21,535 nucleotides of DNA. Origin: JBDNFP01 sp041689775 (GTDB taxonomy: Bacteria; Bacteroidota; Bacteroidia; Cytophagales; Spirosomataceae). Of this stretch, positions 1 to 7,019 are shown one piece after another. The position numbers and the translations under genes are program-made. Within the stretch, counting starts at the first letter, position 1. The number at the start of each line of letters is the position of its first letter. The stretch is taken from the NCBI GenBank assembly GCA_041689775.1, contig JBDNFP010000282.1, positions 1 through 21,535 on the forward strand, written 5' to 3'. The notes below the pieces were generated by a model. That model saw only the letters and a list, made by a program, of their open reading frames with translations, did no database searches and was not told the DNA's origin.

Positions 1-94
1 GGCGGAAGGTGGCCTTCTTGCCCGTCTTGTGGCCCAATACGAGTGCCGCACGCTGATCGTCACTCAGGCTGATGTATCGTTTCTTTCCTTGCAT
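1..94 (-). CDS. IS630-type transposase, N-terminal fragment (runs off window)
   Basis: An ATG on the minus strand at 94 opens a frame of 31 codons that runs to the window edge without a stop. It begins MQGKKRYISLSDDQ and continues with GHKTGKKATFR. This resembles the N-terminus of IS630-family transposases of Cytophagales, where a short basic stretch precedes a helix-turn-helix DNA-binding domain. The catalytic DDE part would lie outside the window, so intactness cannot be judged. The neighbouring Fic gene at 183 is truncated internally, which fits a locus disturbed by mobile DNA, but no insertion-sequence end could be placed with certainty. The family assignment rests on memory of similar sequences over only 31 residues. 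Confidence 0.55.
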   Translation of the reverse strand, partial: MQGKKRYISLSDDQRAALVLGHKTGKKATFR

Positions 95-141
95 GGATGC
101 AAGGTAAAAATTATATCTATATTTACGTCCGACTACTTATA

Positions 142-169
142 TATATAGAAAACAGCCACTTTCTATATA
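142..169. repeat. 10-bp inverted repeat upstream of the Fic-like gene
   Basis: TATATAGAAA (142-151) and TTTCTATATA (160-169) form a perfect inverted repeat with an 8-nt spacer (acagccac). It lies between the divergent transposase start (94) and the Fic-like start (183). It could be an operator read by the HTH of the Fic-like protein, part of an insertion-sequence end, or chance in AT-rich DNA. No second copy was seen in the window. Confidence 0.45.
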
Positions 170-182
170 CATACGACCATAT

Positions 183-830
183 TTGACTACCTATTTTCCC
201 GCTTATGTCCTTTGTTATCCCCTTTTTTTTCCACCCGGTGCGGTGGAAATGCATACCGTGTTGCGGAAAGCGGCGGCGGCTCATCGCCATCTGGCAGAAT
301 TGAAAGGGGTAGCTAGTGCTATCCCAAATGAGTCGATTCTAATTAATATGCTAGTGCTTCAGGAGGCTAAAGACAGTTCGGCGGTCGAGAATATTATTAT
401 GACTCATGATGATTTATTCAAGGCTGAACTGTTTGCCGAAGCAGGGGAAAGTCAGTCCGCCAAAGAAGTGCAACACTACGCCAGTGCCCTGAAGAAAGGG
501 TTCGAATTGGTTCGACAAAATAAAATGCTTACCCTGCGGTATATCCTGACGATTCAGGAAGAGCTGGAGCAAAACCAAGCGGGATTCCGTCGATCTAATT
601 TGTTTCGACATCCGTACACAAAAATTGAATTTATAATGACTGACCTACGGGTATCACGCCTAACTTCTACCCGATACGTTGACTTACTGACGGAAAAGGG
701 CTTTGTGGCAAAACATAAAATGGGCAGGAGTAATTATTACATCAATCAGCCTCTTTTAACTTTATTTTTGAAGGCAGAACAGGGTGATTCGATACCCAGT
801 AGTCCAACGACTCAAATTCTATCGGAATAG
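183..830 (+). pseudogene. Fic/DOC-family protein lacking its catalytic core (in-frame internal deletion)
   Basis: The product is 215 aa, where intact relatives have about 370. Residues 15-136 match the Fic N-terminal domain (FFPPGAVE, AHRHLAELKG, LVLQEAKDSSAVEN). They include the class II autoinhibitory motif S-xxx-E-N at S65-E69-N70. Residues 139-195 match the C-terminal winged-helix domain (NLFRHPYTKIEF, VSRLTSTRYVDLL, KMGRSNYYIN). The Fic core with HPFxDGNGR, which transfers AMP to target hydroxyls, is absent. AGFR is followed directly by SNLFRHPY, so about 150 codons are missing at a junction near 588-597, with the frame kept. The TTG start at 183 was chosen because family similarity extends upstream of the first ATG (249). 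The gene ends 27 nt before the next one. It cannot be an AMP-transferase as it stands. It may be a remnant, or a DNA-binding or inhibitor-only relic. Confidence 0.75.
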
Positions 831-857
831 CTTCCCAGACCCCAACGGATTGTATTC

Positions 858-2804
858 ATGAAAAAAAGAAATTGCAGTATTCTTATCATAATGACTTTCG
901 GCTTACTGGTTTCGCTACCGAACCTAGCTCAGCCACCCGAAACCACCACTACTTGGAAAGGCTTCGAAAAAGTAGAGTTCCCTTTTGAAACTACTATGGC
1001 CTGGTACGTGAAGCCTAAGCAGGCCCTAGCGGGGAATCCGTGGGTGTGGCGGGCGCACTTCCCGGGCTGGCATACCGAGATGGATAGTATCCTGCTCAGC
1101 CGGGGTTTCCACGTGGCCCACATCAATACCAACGATTTGTTTAGCCACCCCAAAGCCATGCGCTTGTGGGATCAGTTTTATGACTACCTGACTACGGAGA
1201 AAGGCTTTGCGCCCAAAGTGGCGCTGGAAGGCGTGAGTCGGGGTGGATTGTACGTGTACGGCTGGGCGAAGCGCAATCCCAGTAAGGTGAGTTGCATATA
1301 CGCCGAGGCACCCGTCTGCGACCCCAAAAGCTGGCCGGGTGGCAAAGGTAAGGGGACAGGCTCGCCCAAAGACTGGCAGCGCTGGCTCGATCTGTACGGA
1401 CTGACCGAAGAAACAGCGAACAATTTTAAAGATACTCCCCTCTATGATCTGGCAGGAATGGCGGCATTCAAAATCCCGGTACTACACGTCGTTAGCCTGC
1501 AAGATAAGATTGTTCCCCCTGCTGAAAATACTTTTCCGCTCATCGAAGCCTACACCAAACTGGGCGGTCCGGTTACAGTCTATTCGATGAGCCGGGGTGA
1601 ACAAACGCTGGAAGGCCACCATTTCCCAATCGAACATCCTGATCGCTGGGCGGATTTTATTCAGCAAAATAGCTATCCGGTGCAAAAGGTATTGAGCCGG
1701 GATACGTATGTGATACCCAATCGGGGAGTAGGTAGAGCCTTATCAAAATTTCAAAATAAAAAAGAAGGTACGGTCGCTTTTCTGGGTGGATCAATTACGC
1801 ATAATTCAGGCTGGCGCAATAAGGTAGCGCAGTACTTGGAAGAGCGTTTCCCGGATACCAGTTTTACGATCATTACGGCGGGTATTCCCTCACTGGGAAG
1901 TACACCGCACGCCTTTCGGTTTTCTCGGGATGTGTTGGAAAAAGGTATGCCCGACTTACTGTTTGTAGAAAGTGCCGTCAACGACCGGACCAATGGTTTT
2001 AGTAAAGAAGCCCAGATTAGAGCACTGGAAGGGATACTGAGGCAGGCCTACAAGGTAAATCCGGCAATGAGTGTGGTGCTGATGCCGTTTGCCGATCCCG
2101 ACAAGTTTGGTGACTATGATGCTGGGAAAGAGCCCATCGAGGTGGCCGTTCATCAAGAGGTAGCGGCGCATTACGGTGCGGCCTACATTAATCTGTCGCA
2201 GGAAATATACGACCGTATTAAATCCGGTGAGCTCTCATGGAAATACGATTTCAAAGATTTACACCCATCGCCCTACGGGCAGGAGCTCTACTTTCAGTCG
2301 ATCCGGGAACTACTGGAAAATTCAGAAAATAATACTCAGCCAGAACCTGCTAAACTTCCCGAGCCGTTGGATGCTTTTTCGTACAGCAAAGCACACTACA
2401 TGGCGTTAGAGGAAGTAGTACCTACGAAGGGCTTCAAGATAGATCCAGTTTGGGAGCCGTACCCAGCACTCGCCACCCGTCCCGGTTTTGTGAAAGTACC
2501 TATGCTGGTGGGTGAGGTAATTGGCGATTCGTTTGAGATGACCTTTGAGGGTCGGGCCATTGGTATTGCGGTAGTTTCTGGCCCCGATGCGGGTATTCTC
2601 TCGTACCGGATTGATGGCAAGAAAACCCAGACGCTCGACCTATTTACCCGGTGGAGCAAGCAGCTACACCTTCCCTGGTACCTGATGCTATCCGATACCC
2701 TGAAACCGGGTAAGCATACCGTCAAAGTGACGATTGCGGATAAAAATAATCCGGCAAGTGATGGGTACGCCTGCCGGATCGTGTATTTTTTGGTAAATGA
2801 GTAA
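858..2804 (+). CDS. Secreted two-domain esterase: alpha/beta hydrolase fused to SGNH/GDSL hydrolase
   Basis: The product is 648 aa with a signal peptide at residues 1-25 (cleavage near NLAQ). Residues 35-275 form an alpha/beta-hydrolase domain. It has a nucleophile elbow G-V-S-R-G with Ser127, a candidate acid at Asp216 (LQDKIVPP) and a candidate His at 254/255 (GHHFPIEHP). Residues 300-490 form an SGNH hydrolase: block I GGSIT (Ser312), block II AGIPSLGS (Gly342 region), block III with Asn375 (SAVND) and block V DLHP (Asp467, His469). Residues 500-648 look like a beta-rich accessory domain. Related Bacteroidota proteins are linked to deacetylation of glycans, so an exported carbohydrate esterase is a reasonable guess. 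The substrate cannot be read from the sequence. The gene follows the broken Fic gene by 27 nt and converges on the DUF1338 gene. No terminator is visible in the 38-nt gap. Confidence 0.85.
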   Translation: MKKRNCSILIIMTFGLLVSLPNLAQPPETTTTWKGFEKVEFPFETTMAWYVKPKQALAGNPWVWRAHFPGWHTEMDSILLSRGFHVAHINTNDLFSHPKAMRLWDQFYDYLTTEKGFAPKVALEGVSRGGLYVYGWAKRNPSKVSCIYAEAPVCDPKSWPGGKGKGTGSPKDWQRWLDLYGLTEETANNFKDTPLYDLAGMAAFKIPVLHVVSLQDKIVPPAENTFPLIEAYTKLGGPVTVYSMSRGEQTLEGHHFPIEHPDRWADFIQQNSYPVQKVLSRDTYVIPNRGVGRALSKFQNKKEGTVAFLGGSITHNSGWRNKVAQYLEERFPDTSFTIITAGIPSLGSTPHAFRFSRDVLEKGMPDLLFVESAVNDRTNGFSKEAQIRALEGILRQAYKVNPAMSVVLMPFADPDKFGDYDAGKEPIEVAVHQEVAAHYGAAYINLSQEIYDRIKSGELSWKYDFKDLHPSPYGQELYFQSIRELLENSENNTQPEPAKLPEPLDAFSYSKAHYMALEEVVPTKGFKIDPVWEPYPALATRPGFVKVPMLVGEVIGDSFEMTFEGRAIGIAVVSGPDAGILSYRIDGKKTQTLDLFTRWSKQLHLPWYLMLSDTLKPGKHTVKVTIADKNNPASDGYACRIVYFLVNE

Positions 2805-2842
2805 TCCTCCGCTGGTTCGCGTTGAAAACGAAAACTAACTAC

Positions 2843-3754
2843 TTACTTCCCCGTCTGACTGATGTAGGTACTTTCAAAAATCTTATCGGCGTTGCCGGCT
2901 TCGAAGCCATCGCGCCGGTGCTTACGCTGTACCTGATCGGCGGGTAGGTCGGCAAACTGAGCCAGTACCCGTCGTTCGGCAAACTCTACGTACGAACCCG
3001 AAATGGTATGGGTATCTCCTTCGGCAAATTTGGCTTCCATCATCCGGGCTACGGTAGAGCTTTGCAGCAGTCCACCGTCAGGACTTTCCTTTACTTTTCC
3101 ACCCGAATCGTTGAGTTTAAAGCCGTGTTTTTCCAAGAACTCATTGTACTCCGCCACCGTATTGTAGCCTTCGGGAAGGTTATGCACGCTGATCGTAAAG
3201 TGGTTGAGGTAGTAGCGGTTGTAGATTACCCAAGCTGCATATTCGCTTTCTTTGAGAAGCGTAAGGTAGTCGCTCAGGATAGGAGTGCGCCAGAGAGGTT
3301 GGTGCATAAACTGATCCACCGCTGCGCCATTGTCAAGGTTCAGGCTATCTACCGGATCGCTTGTTACTTCCTGGGTATAGCTGTGAATAATACGCTGTGC
3401 TTCTTCCGACAGATCACCCACCCGGAGCTCGCTTACGAAGATACGTGGGTAGTGCGGCTCGGGCGGACTAAACCAAAAGGCGTCCAGTTTTTTGCCTTCA
3501 AAATTGTAGTAGTCGCGTTTCTCATAGCCGTAGTGCAAAAATATCTTTTCAAACGAGGCAATACCTAAGTGAGGCACGCCCAATGTTCGGAAGGCAATGT
3601 GGTCGTTCTCAATATTCTCTGATGTCTCAATAATACCCTCGTTAACCATGGCGTTGAGAATAGCTTTTACGTCGGGTACCCGTTCCTGATAGCGGCTCAT
3701 GAGGCCATTCATAACGGTGGCGAGGTCGGTTTGGATTCTGGATGAGGTGTTCAT
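2843..3754 (-). CDS. DUF1338 protein, 2-oxoadipate dioxygenase/decarboxylase family (HglS-like)
   Basis: The product is 303 aa from the Met at 3754 (MNTSSRIQTD). The frame is open back to 3847, but that extension runs over a palindromic element and almost into the neighbouring transposase gene. It also shows no family features, so the inner start is preferred. The family is a non-haem iron enzyme that converts 2-oxoadipate to 2-hydroxyglutarate with O2 in lysine catabolism (Pseudomonas HglS). Candidate metal ligands are His52 in NDHIAFRT, His185 in NHFTISVH and Glu257 in SYVEFAER. Arg56 sits four residues after the first His, as in HglS, where the equivalent Arg binds substrate. The protein is shorter than HglS (about 460 aa) and resembles the compact Bacteroidota form. 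No lysine-degradation partner is nearby, so the substrate is inferred from the family only. Confidence 0.82.
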   Translation of the reverse strand: MNTSSRIQTDLATVMNGLMSRYQERVPDVKAILNAMVNEGIIETSENIENDHIAFRTLGVPHLGIASFEKIFLHYGYEKRDYYNFEGKKLDAFWFSPPEPHYPRIFVSELRVGDLSEEAQRIIHSYTQEVTSDPVDSLNLDNGAAVDQFMHQPLWRTPILSDYLTLLKESEYAAWVIYNRYYLNHFTISVHNLPEGYNTVAEYNEFLEKHGFKLNDSGGKVKESPDGGLLQSSTVARMMEAKFAEGDTHTISGSYVEFAERRVLAQFADLPADQVQRKHRRDGFEAGNADKIFESTYISQTGK

Positions 3755-3818
3755 AGGGTTTTGTTTAATCCGTGCTGTCTTTAATAGGGTGTTTATTGGT
3801 CTGGGTGATTTTGAGATG

Positions 3819-3833
3819 ATCCGTGGCACGGAT
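3819..3833. repeat. REP-like 15-bp palindrome, copy 1
   Basis: ATCCGTGGCACGGAT is a perfect palindrome with 7-bp arms around one central base. It lies 15 bases beyond the stop of the broken RAYT transposase gene and upstream of the DUF1338 start. The same element in reverse complement occurs at 4532-4546, on the other side of the transposase. This is the arrangement expected of a RAYT with its REP partners. Confidence 0.7.
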
Positions 3834-3847
3834 GGTTTTGAATACAT

Positions 3848-4441
3848 TTAGAAAATTTGCTTTACAATCTCCTCATCAATAACCGGATACGATTCACGAT
3901 AGAATTCATCAAAATTAACGGTTAGTATCAGTTTACTGAGTGTCTGATTACATATACGGACCTTTTCTCAAACCAGTGTAATTCCGGAAAGAGGAATAGG
4001 GCCAATCTTCCAGTTGAGTAACAAGCCCGGCTTTCAAGGGGTTCTGATGGATGTAATGAAAACAGGTGAGACCGTAAGGTTTTTATCCTTTGAATCACTC
4101 AAACACTTGAATTTGGTATTTTGGATAAATAACGACCCCGCACGCGCTTCTTGTTTATTGATGGCTTGGGTGTATGAATTCAAAAGGCCGCGTAACCCTT
4201 CGTTGAAAGTACAACGGCTGATGGTATGATTGCCAACGATTTTTGCAGAGTTTGGATTGGCACAGACCAGGAGATGAAAATGGCTGGGCATCAAGGTCCG
4301 GGCCAGAATATCGCAGTGAAGAGTCAGATATTTGCGAAGTTTTTCCAGAAAGCAACGGTAGTTTTCATGGGTAAAGAATATCTTCTGCGAGTTATTTCCA
4401 CGGTTGTAGATATGGTAGATATGTCTTTCCTGTAAGAGCAT
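3848..4441 (-). pseudogene. REP-associated tyrosine transposase (RAYT, Y1/IS200-like), two frameshifts
   Basis: The first frame (4441 down to 4034) encodes MLLQERHIYHIYNRG. It carries the HUH metal-binding motif in MPSHFHLLV (His54, His56) and the catalytic Tyr90 in LLNSYTQAINKQ. Family similarity is then lost (NLTVSPVF) and the frame stops. In the next frame the missing part reads GLTCFHYIHQNPLKAGLV then EDWPYSSFRNYTGLRKG, joined by one base missing from a five-base A run at 4080-4084. A second shift near 3959-3962, after a four-A run, restores RICNQTLSKL and ends with EEIVKQIF at the stop at 3848. The full-length ancestor was about 197 aa. Such enzymes nick and move REP hairpins as single strands, and a REP-like palindrome lies on each side. 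Both breaks sit at A runs, so sequencing error is possible. Confidence 0.85.
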
Positions 4442-4463
4442 TTTGTAAGTGACTTAGGTACTA

Positions 4464-4479
4464 CTGTGGTACTTTGAAA
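4464..4479. repeat. Degenerate REP-family half element
   Basis: This stretch contains GTGGTAC directly followed by TTTGAAA. It matches the left half of the larger element at 6279-6310, where the same two words are separated by two bases. It lies just upstream of the RAYT start. It is a weak match on its own and could be chance. Confidence 0.3.
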
Positions 4480-4531
4480 TTCCCTCCCCAATAGTACTAA
4501 TTTATCGGGTCAATAGCCACATAATGATAAA

Positions 4532-4546
4532 ATCCGTGCCACGGAT
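4532..4546. repeat. REP-like 15-bp palindrome, copy 2 (reverse complement of copy 1)
   Basis: ATCCGTGCCACGGAT is the exact reverse complement of the palindrome at 3819-3833. It lies 91 bases upstream of the RAYT start, between that gene and the end of the SoxB-like gene. The rest of the gap 4442-4587 holds no gene that I can see. Confidence 0.7.
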
Positions 4547-4587
4547 GACGATCTTACGTTTTAATGGAATTAGATTTGATCAGGCCA

Positions 4588-6255
4588 TCATCTAAATTCA
4601 TAATCCACCCCCCATACTTGCGATAGGAGGGTTTGGGGACCGTCTACTATTTTGGCGGCCTGGCGTAAGGTAGGAGTTACGGGTGAGTTGACCGCGAGAT
4701 ACTCCTTCATTGCTTGGTGGAGAGTATAATTCTGCGTAGTAGCATTTTTTACTCCCTGCATCCGACATAGTACATCCTCGGGGTCTCCTTCACGTTCACA
4801 AGCACACATCGTGTAGGTTTTGTTCGGGTCGAGGAGCTCTCCGCCGATTTCTACTTTCTGTACTTTTTCGCCCATGGGTACGAAAGCCTTAAACTCAATG
4901 GTCATGCCTTTAAAGCGAATAAGCCACCCACCGAACCGTCGGCTGGCTTCCTTAGCAAAAACGTTTTCAAGCTCCCGTTCCAGCCAGTCTTTGATCTGTT
5001 GCCCGGTTGCCTCACCCGTTCGTACGGGCGAATCGACCGGAAGCATATCAAAAAGGTAGCCTTCGGTAATACTGACCATACCGTCTTTGCCGGGCACGCG
5101 CGGCGGACAAAACCGGAAACCGTTGGAAATAACAATATCGGTTTTTACTTTCCATTTTAAGGCATCTACGATCATAGTATCCATGGTATTCTCTACCACA
5201 AAGTACCGATACAGCGGAACGGTACTCTTACCGATTTCCTTGTAAATATTTTCCTGGAAAGGTTTTTCATTGGCCGCGATTAACTGGGCAACCTCCTTAT
5301 CGGCTGGGTGTTTTTCGGGATCTACTTCGAGTAGCTGGTACTTCTCTCCGGTTATTTTCCCGTCCTTAACCGTCAGATCAAGTCGGCCGATAAAGGAGCC
5401 AAAGGCGCCGGGCTCTACTATCTTGGTGTATTTACACTTAATGGGCTTCCGGATACGCTCGTGGGTATCGCCTCCGAAAATGTAGTCTACGCCTTCACAA
5501 TCGGGATTATTGCCGAGGGCAATCTGTTGCGAGAGGCCCAAGTGCGACAGCAGAATCACAAAGTCACATTGTTCCTGTTCCCGTAGTATCTCAACGTAGT
5601 ATTTGAGATTTTCTTCTGGTTTCGTATAGAGAATTCCTTTGCTGTAAGCGGGTGATTGCCGCTTGGGTACCATGTGGTCGGTATAGCTCAGAAACCCTAT
5701 TTTTATTCTGAGTATATACACCGTGTGGTAGGGTTGAAAGATCAACTCTCCTTTATTCCCGTCACCCAAATCATGGTACATGTTTGCGCATATTTTCGGG
5801 GCGTGCAAGGCTCCTAAAAGTTTCTGCATCTGGGCTTTATAGTATACTACTTCCCAGTTTCCGGGAATGTATAAGTCATAGTTGATCGTGTTCAATATTG
5901 GTACCAACGCTCTTCCCTGAGTTCTGACTGAAAGTTCGCTACCTTGGTACATATCACCCGTATCAATGACGAAGGTATGAGGGTTTTCTTTCCGGATTTT
6001 ATTGATCATCGTAGCCAAGTGCGCGTAGCCTCCCGTTTTGCGGAATACCGGCTGATTATCCTCCCAGAACATTTCGTCATGCGGATGAATCTGGCAGTGA
6101 ATATCGGTAGTTTGAAGTAAGGTAATCGTACCGTTCGTGGGTGTGTCGGCCGATAGGGCTGTGCGCTCTTCTGTGCCAAGGCTAGTGTCTGGTGCGAGGC
6201 TGATGCCGGCGCTGGCTAGTAGTCCCTTTTGAATGAATGACCTTCTTGAATTCAT
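4588..6255 (-). CDS. Tat-exported SoxB-like metallophosphoesterase (5'-nucleotidase superfamily)
   Basis: The product is 555 aa. It starts MNSRRSFIQKGLLASAG, a twin-arginine export signal with Arg4-Arg5. An N-terminal metallophosphoesterase domain (about 42-300) has ligand motifs DIH (Asp51, His53), DTGD (Asp98), GNWE (Asn133), SHLG (His238) and GDTH (His265). The C-terminal 5'-nucleotidase domain spans about 335-530. Ordinary 5'-nucleotidases have GNHE. SoxB, the Mn enzyme that hydrolyses protein-bound thiosulfate, has GHWE-type sequences, so the Trp134 here points towards SoxB. The first His of the usual GHTH is Asp263. The gene lies 70 nt downstream of a DsrE-family gene on the same strand, and that sulfur-handling neighbour supports a role in sulfur chemistry. 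No SoxYZ, SoxA or SoxX is in the window, so thiosulfate oxidation is not shown, and a nucleotidase role remains possible. Confidence 0.75.
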   Translation of the reverse strand: MNSRRSFIQKGLLASAGISLAPDTSLGTEERTALSADTPTNGTITLLQTTDIHCQIHPHDEMFWEDNQPVFRKTGGYAHLATMINKIRKENPHTFVIDTGDMYQGSELSVRTQGRALVPILNTINYDLYIPGNWEVVYYKAQMQKLLGALHAPKICANMYHDLGDGNKGELIFQPYHTVYILRIKIGFLSYTDHMVPKRQSPAYSKGILYTKPEENLKYYVEILREQEQCDFVILLSHLGLSQQIALGNNPDCEGVDYIFGGDTHERIRKPIKCKYTKIVEPGAFGSFIGRLDLTVKDGKITGEKYQLLEVDPEKHPADKEVAQLIAANEKPFQENIYKEIGKSTVPLYRYFVVENTMDTMIVDALKWKVKTDIVISNGFRFCPPRVPGKDGMVSITEGYLFDMLPVDSPVRTGEATGQQIKDWLERELENVFAKEASRRFGGWLIRFKGMTIEFKAFVPMGEKVQKVEIGGELLDPNKTYTMCACEREGDPEDVLCRMQGVKNATTQNYTLHQAMKEYLAVNSPVTPTLRQAAKIVDGPQTLLSQVWGVDYEFR

Positions 6256-6278
6256 GGGAGAAGAGTTGATTTAACTGC

Positions 6279-6310
6279 ATCCGTGGTACAGTTTGAAACC
6301 TTACCACGGA
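6279..6310. repeat. Long imperfect hairpin, REP-family related
   Basis: TCCGTGGTA (6280-6288) pairs with TACCACGGA (6302-6310). The 13-nt interior contains the smaller palindrome GTTTGAAAC (6291-6299). The half-site ATCCGTGG is shared with the palindromes at 3819 and 4532. The element sits in the 70-nt gap between the DsrE-like gene and the SoxB-like gene, where it would form a hairpin in their shared transcript. No T-run follows on either strand, so a simple intrinsic terminator is unlikely. Confidence 0.6.
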
Positions 6311-6325
6311 GTATCATTGATCTAA

Positions 6326-6748
6326 TTAATGTCCTGCTTTGATATAGCTCCATCCTTCCTGCTGTTTTTTTACCAGCTCAGCAATGGCAGCGGGCACAAA
6401 GGTAGCCGACGGAATAAAATCCTTCTCGGTGAGATTATAGCGCTTCATGGTGTTGCGACAGACCGAAAAAATAACTCCTTCTTTTTGCAGAGCCATGATT
6501 TTATCTGCCATAACGGCCTTGTCTTTTTGTACCATGGTAAGGGCCTTTCCGTGCATCACGATTTGCACCTGAGCACCGGGGAGTTCTTTCCAGAGATTGC
6601 GGATCTGTCGTAATATAGCACCGTGGTCGCTGGTGTCGGCGCTAACCATATCAACGACTAAGCGGTAGGGGTTGCTCTGGGCCTGGGCGGGTTTGCTGAA
6701 CATAAAAAGCGCCATAAGCGCAAAGGCTGCTACAAAAGATTTTTGCAT
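6326..6748 (-). CDS. Exported DsrE/DsrF-family protein
   Basis: The product is 140 aa from the Met at 6748, chosen because a clean signal peptide follows (MQKSFVAAFALMALFMFSKP, cleavage near AQAQ). The frame is open to 6805, but the extra 19 residues add only hydrophilic sequence in front of the signal. The mature part has the DsrE fold pattern: a first strand YRLVVDMVS, a second strand VQIVMHGKAL and VIFSVCRNTMKRYNL, which holds the only cysteine (Cys97). DsrE-family proteins carry sulfur as persulfide on a conserved Cys, usually in the cytoplasm. The exported form with a CxNT motif is common in Bacteroidota. It is transcribed just ahead of the SoxB-like gene, and the two probably act together on a reduced sulfur compound in the periplasm, which is an inference. 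Confidence 0.8.
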   Translation of the reverse strand: MQKSFVAAFALMALFMFSKPAQAQSNPYRLVVDMVSADTSDHGAILRQIRNLWKELPGAQVQIVMHGKALTMVQKDKAVMADKIMALQKEGVIFSVCRNTMKRYNLTEKDFIPSATFVPAAIAELVKKQQEGWSYIKAGH

Positions 6749-7019
6749 ACAATAAAATTGATTGGGGAGTCTTGATGAGTTCATATTACTCGAAAGTAAG
6801 TACAAATAAGGTAAATTTTTGTAACAATCATCACAAACAGCAGTAAACTTTGTTACCCTGTAAAAATGTGGTAAATGGCCCGAATCATGTTTATAGCTAG
6901 ACCTTTTATCCCGCCTTTTTTGGTCGAAAGCCGAAAGCTAACCGCCGAAAGCTGTGTTTTCGCCAAAACCTTTCGAACTTTGGACTTCAATTATCTGAGA
7001 ACTATACCCTGGAATAGCT
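6749..7019. other. Divergent intergenic region between the DsrE-like gene and argH
   Basis: This 271-nt gap must hold the start signals of two divergent transcription units. I see no gene in it. It contains GCCGAAAGCT twice (6930-6939 and 6944-6953) plus a partial CGAAAGCC at 6925-6932. GAACTTTG (6975-6982) matches seven of eight positions of the Bacteroidota -7 box TAnnTTTG. It would start argH mRNA about 30 nt before the TTG codon, but no good -33 box accompanies it. Confidence 0.4.

Noticed and set aside
2805..2842. A terminator between the convergent hydrolase and DUF1338 genes
   Set aside because: Only very short imperfect pairings (for example TTCG with CGAA) could be found and there is no T-run.
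3008..3568. A 186-codon open frame on the plus strand
   Set aside because: It is antisense to the DUF1338 gene, whose active-site motifs are intact; no family features in the antisense frame.
3755..3847. An upstream extension of the DUF1338 gene
   Set aside because: It would translate through the palindrome at 3819-3833 and add a basic segment without family similarity; the Met at 3754 gives the normal N-terminus.
3819..6310. Repeated palindromes as a CRISPR array
   Set aside because: The copies are too few, irregularly spaced, differ in form, and no cas genes are present; the RAYT link explains them better.
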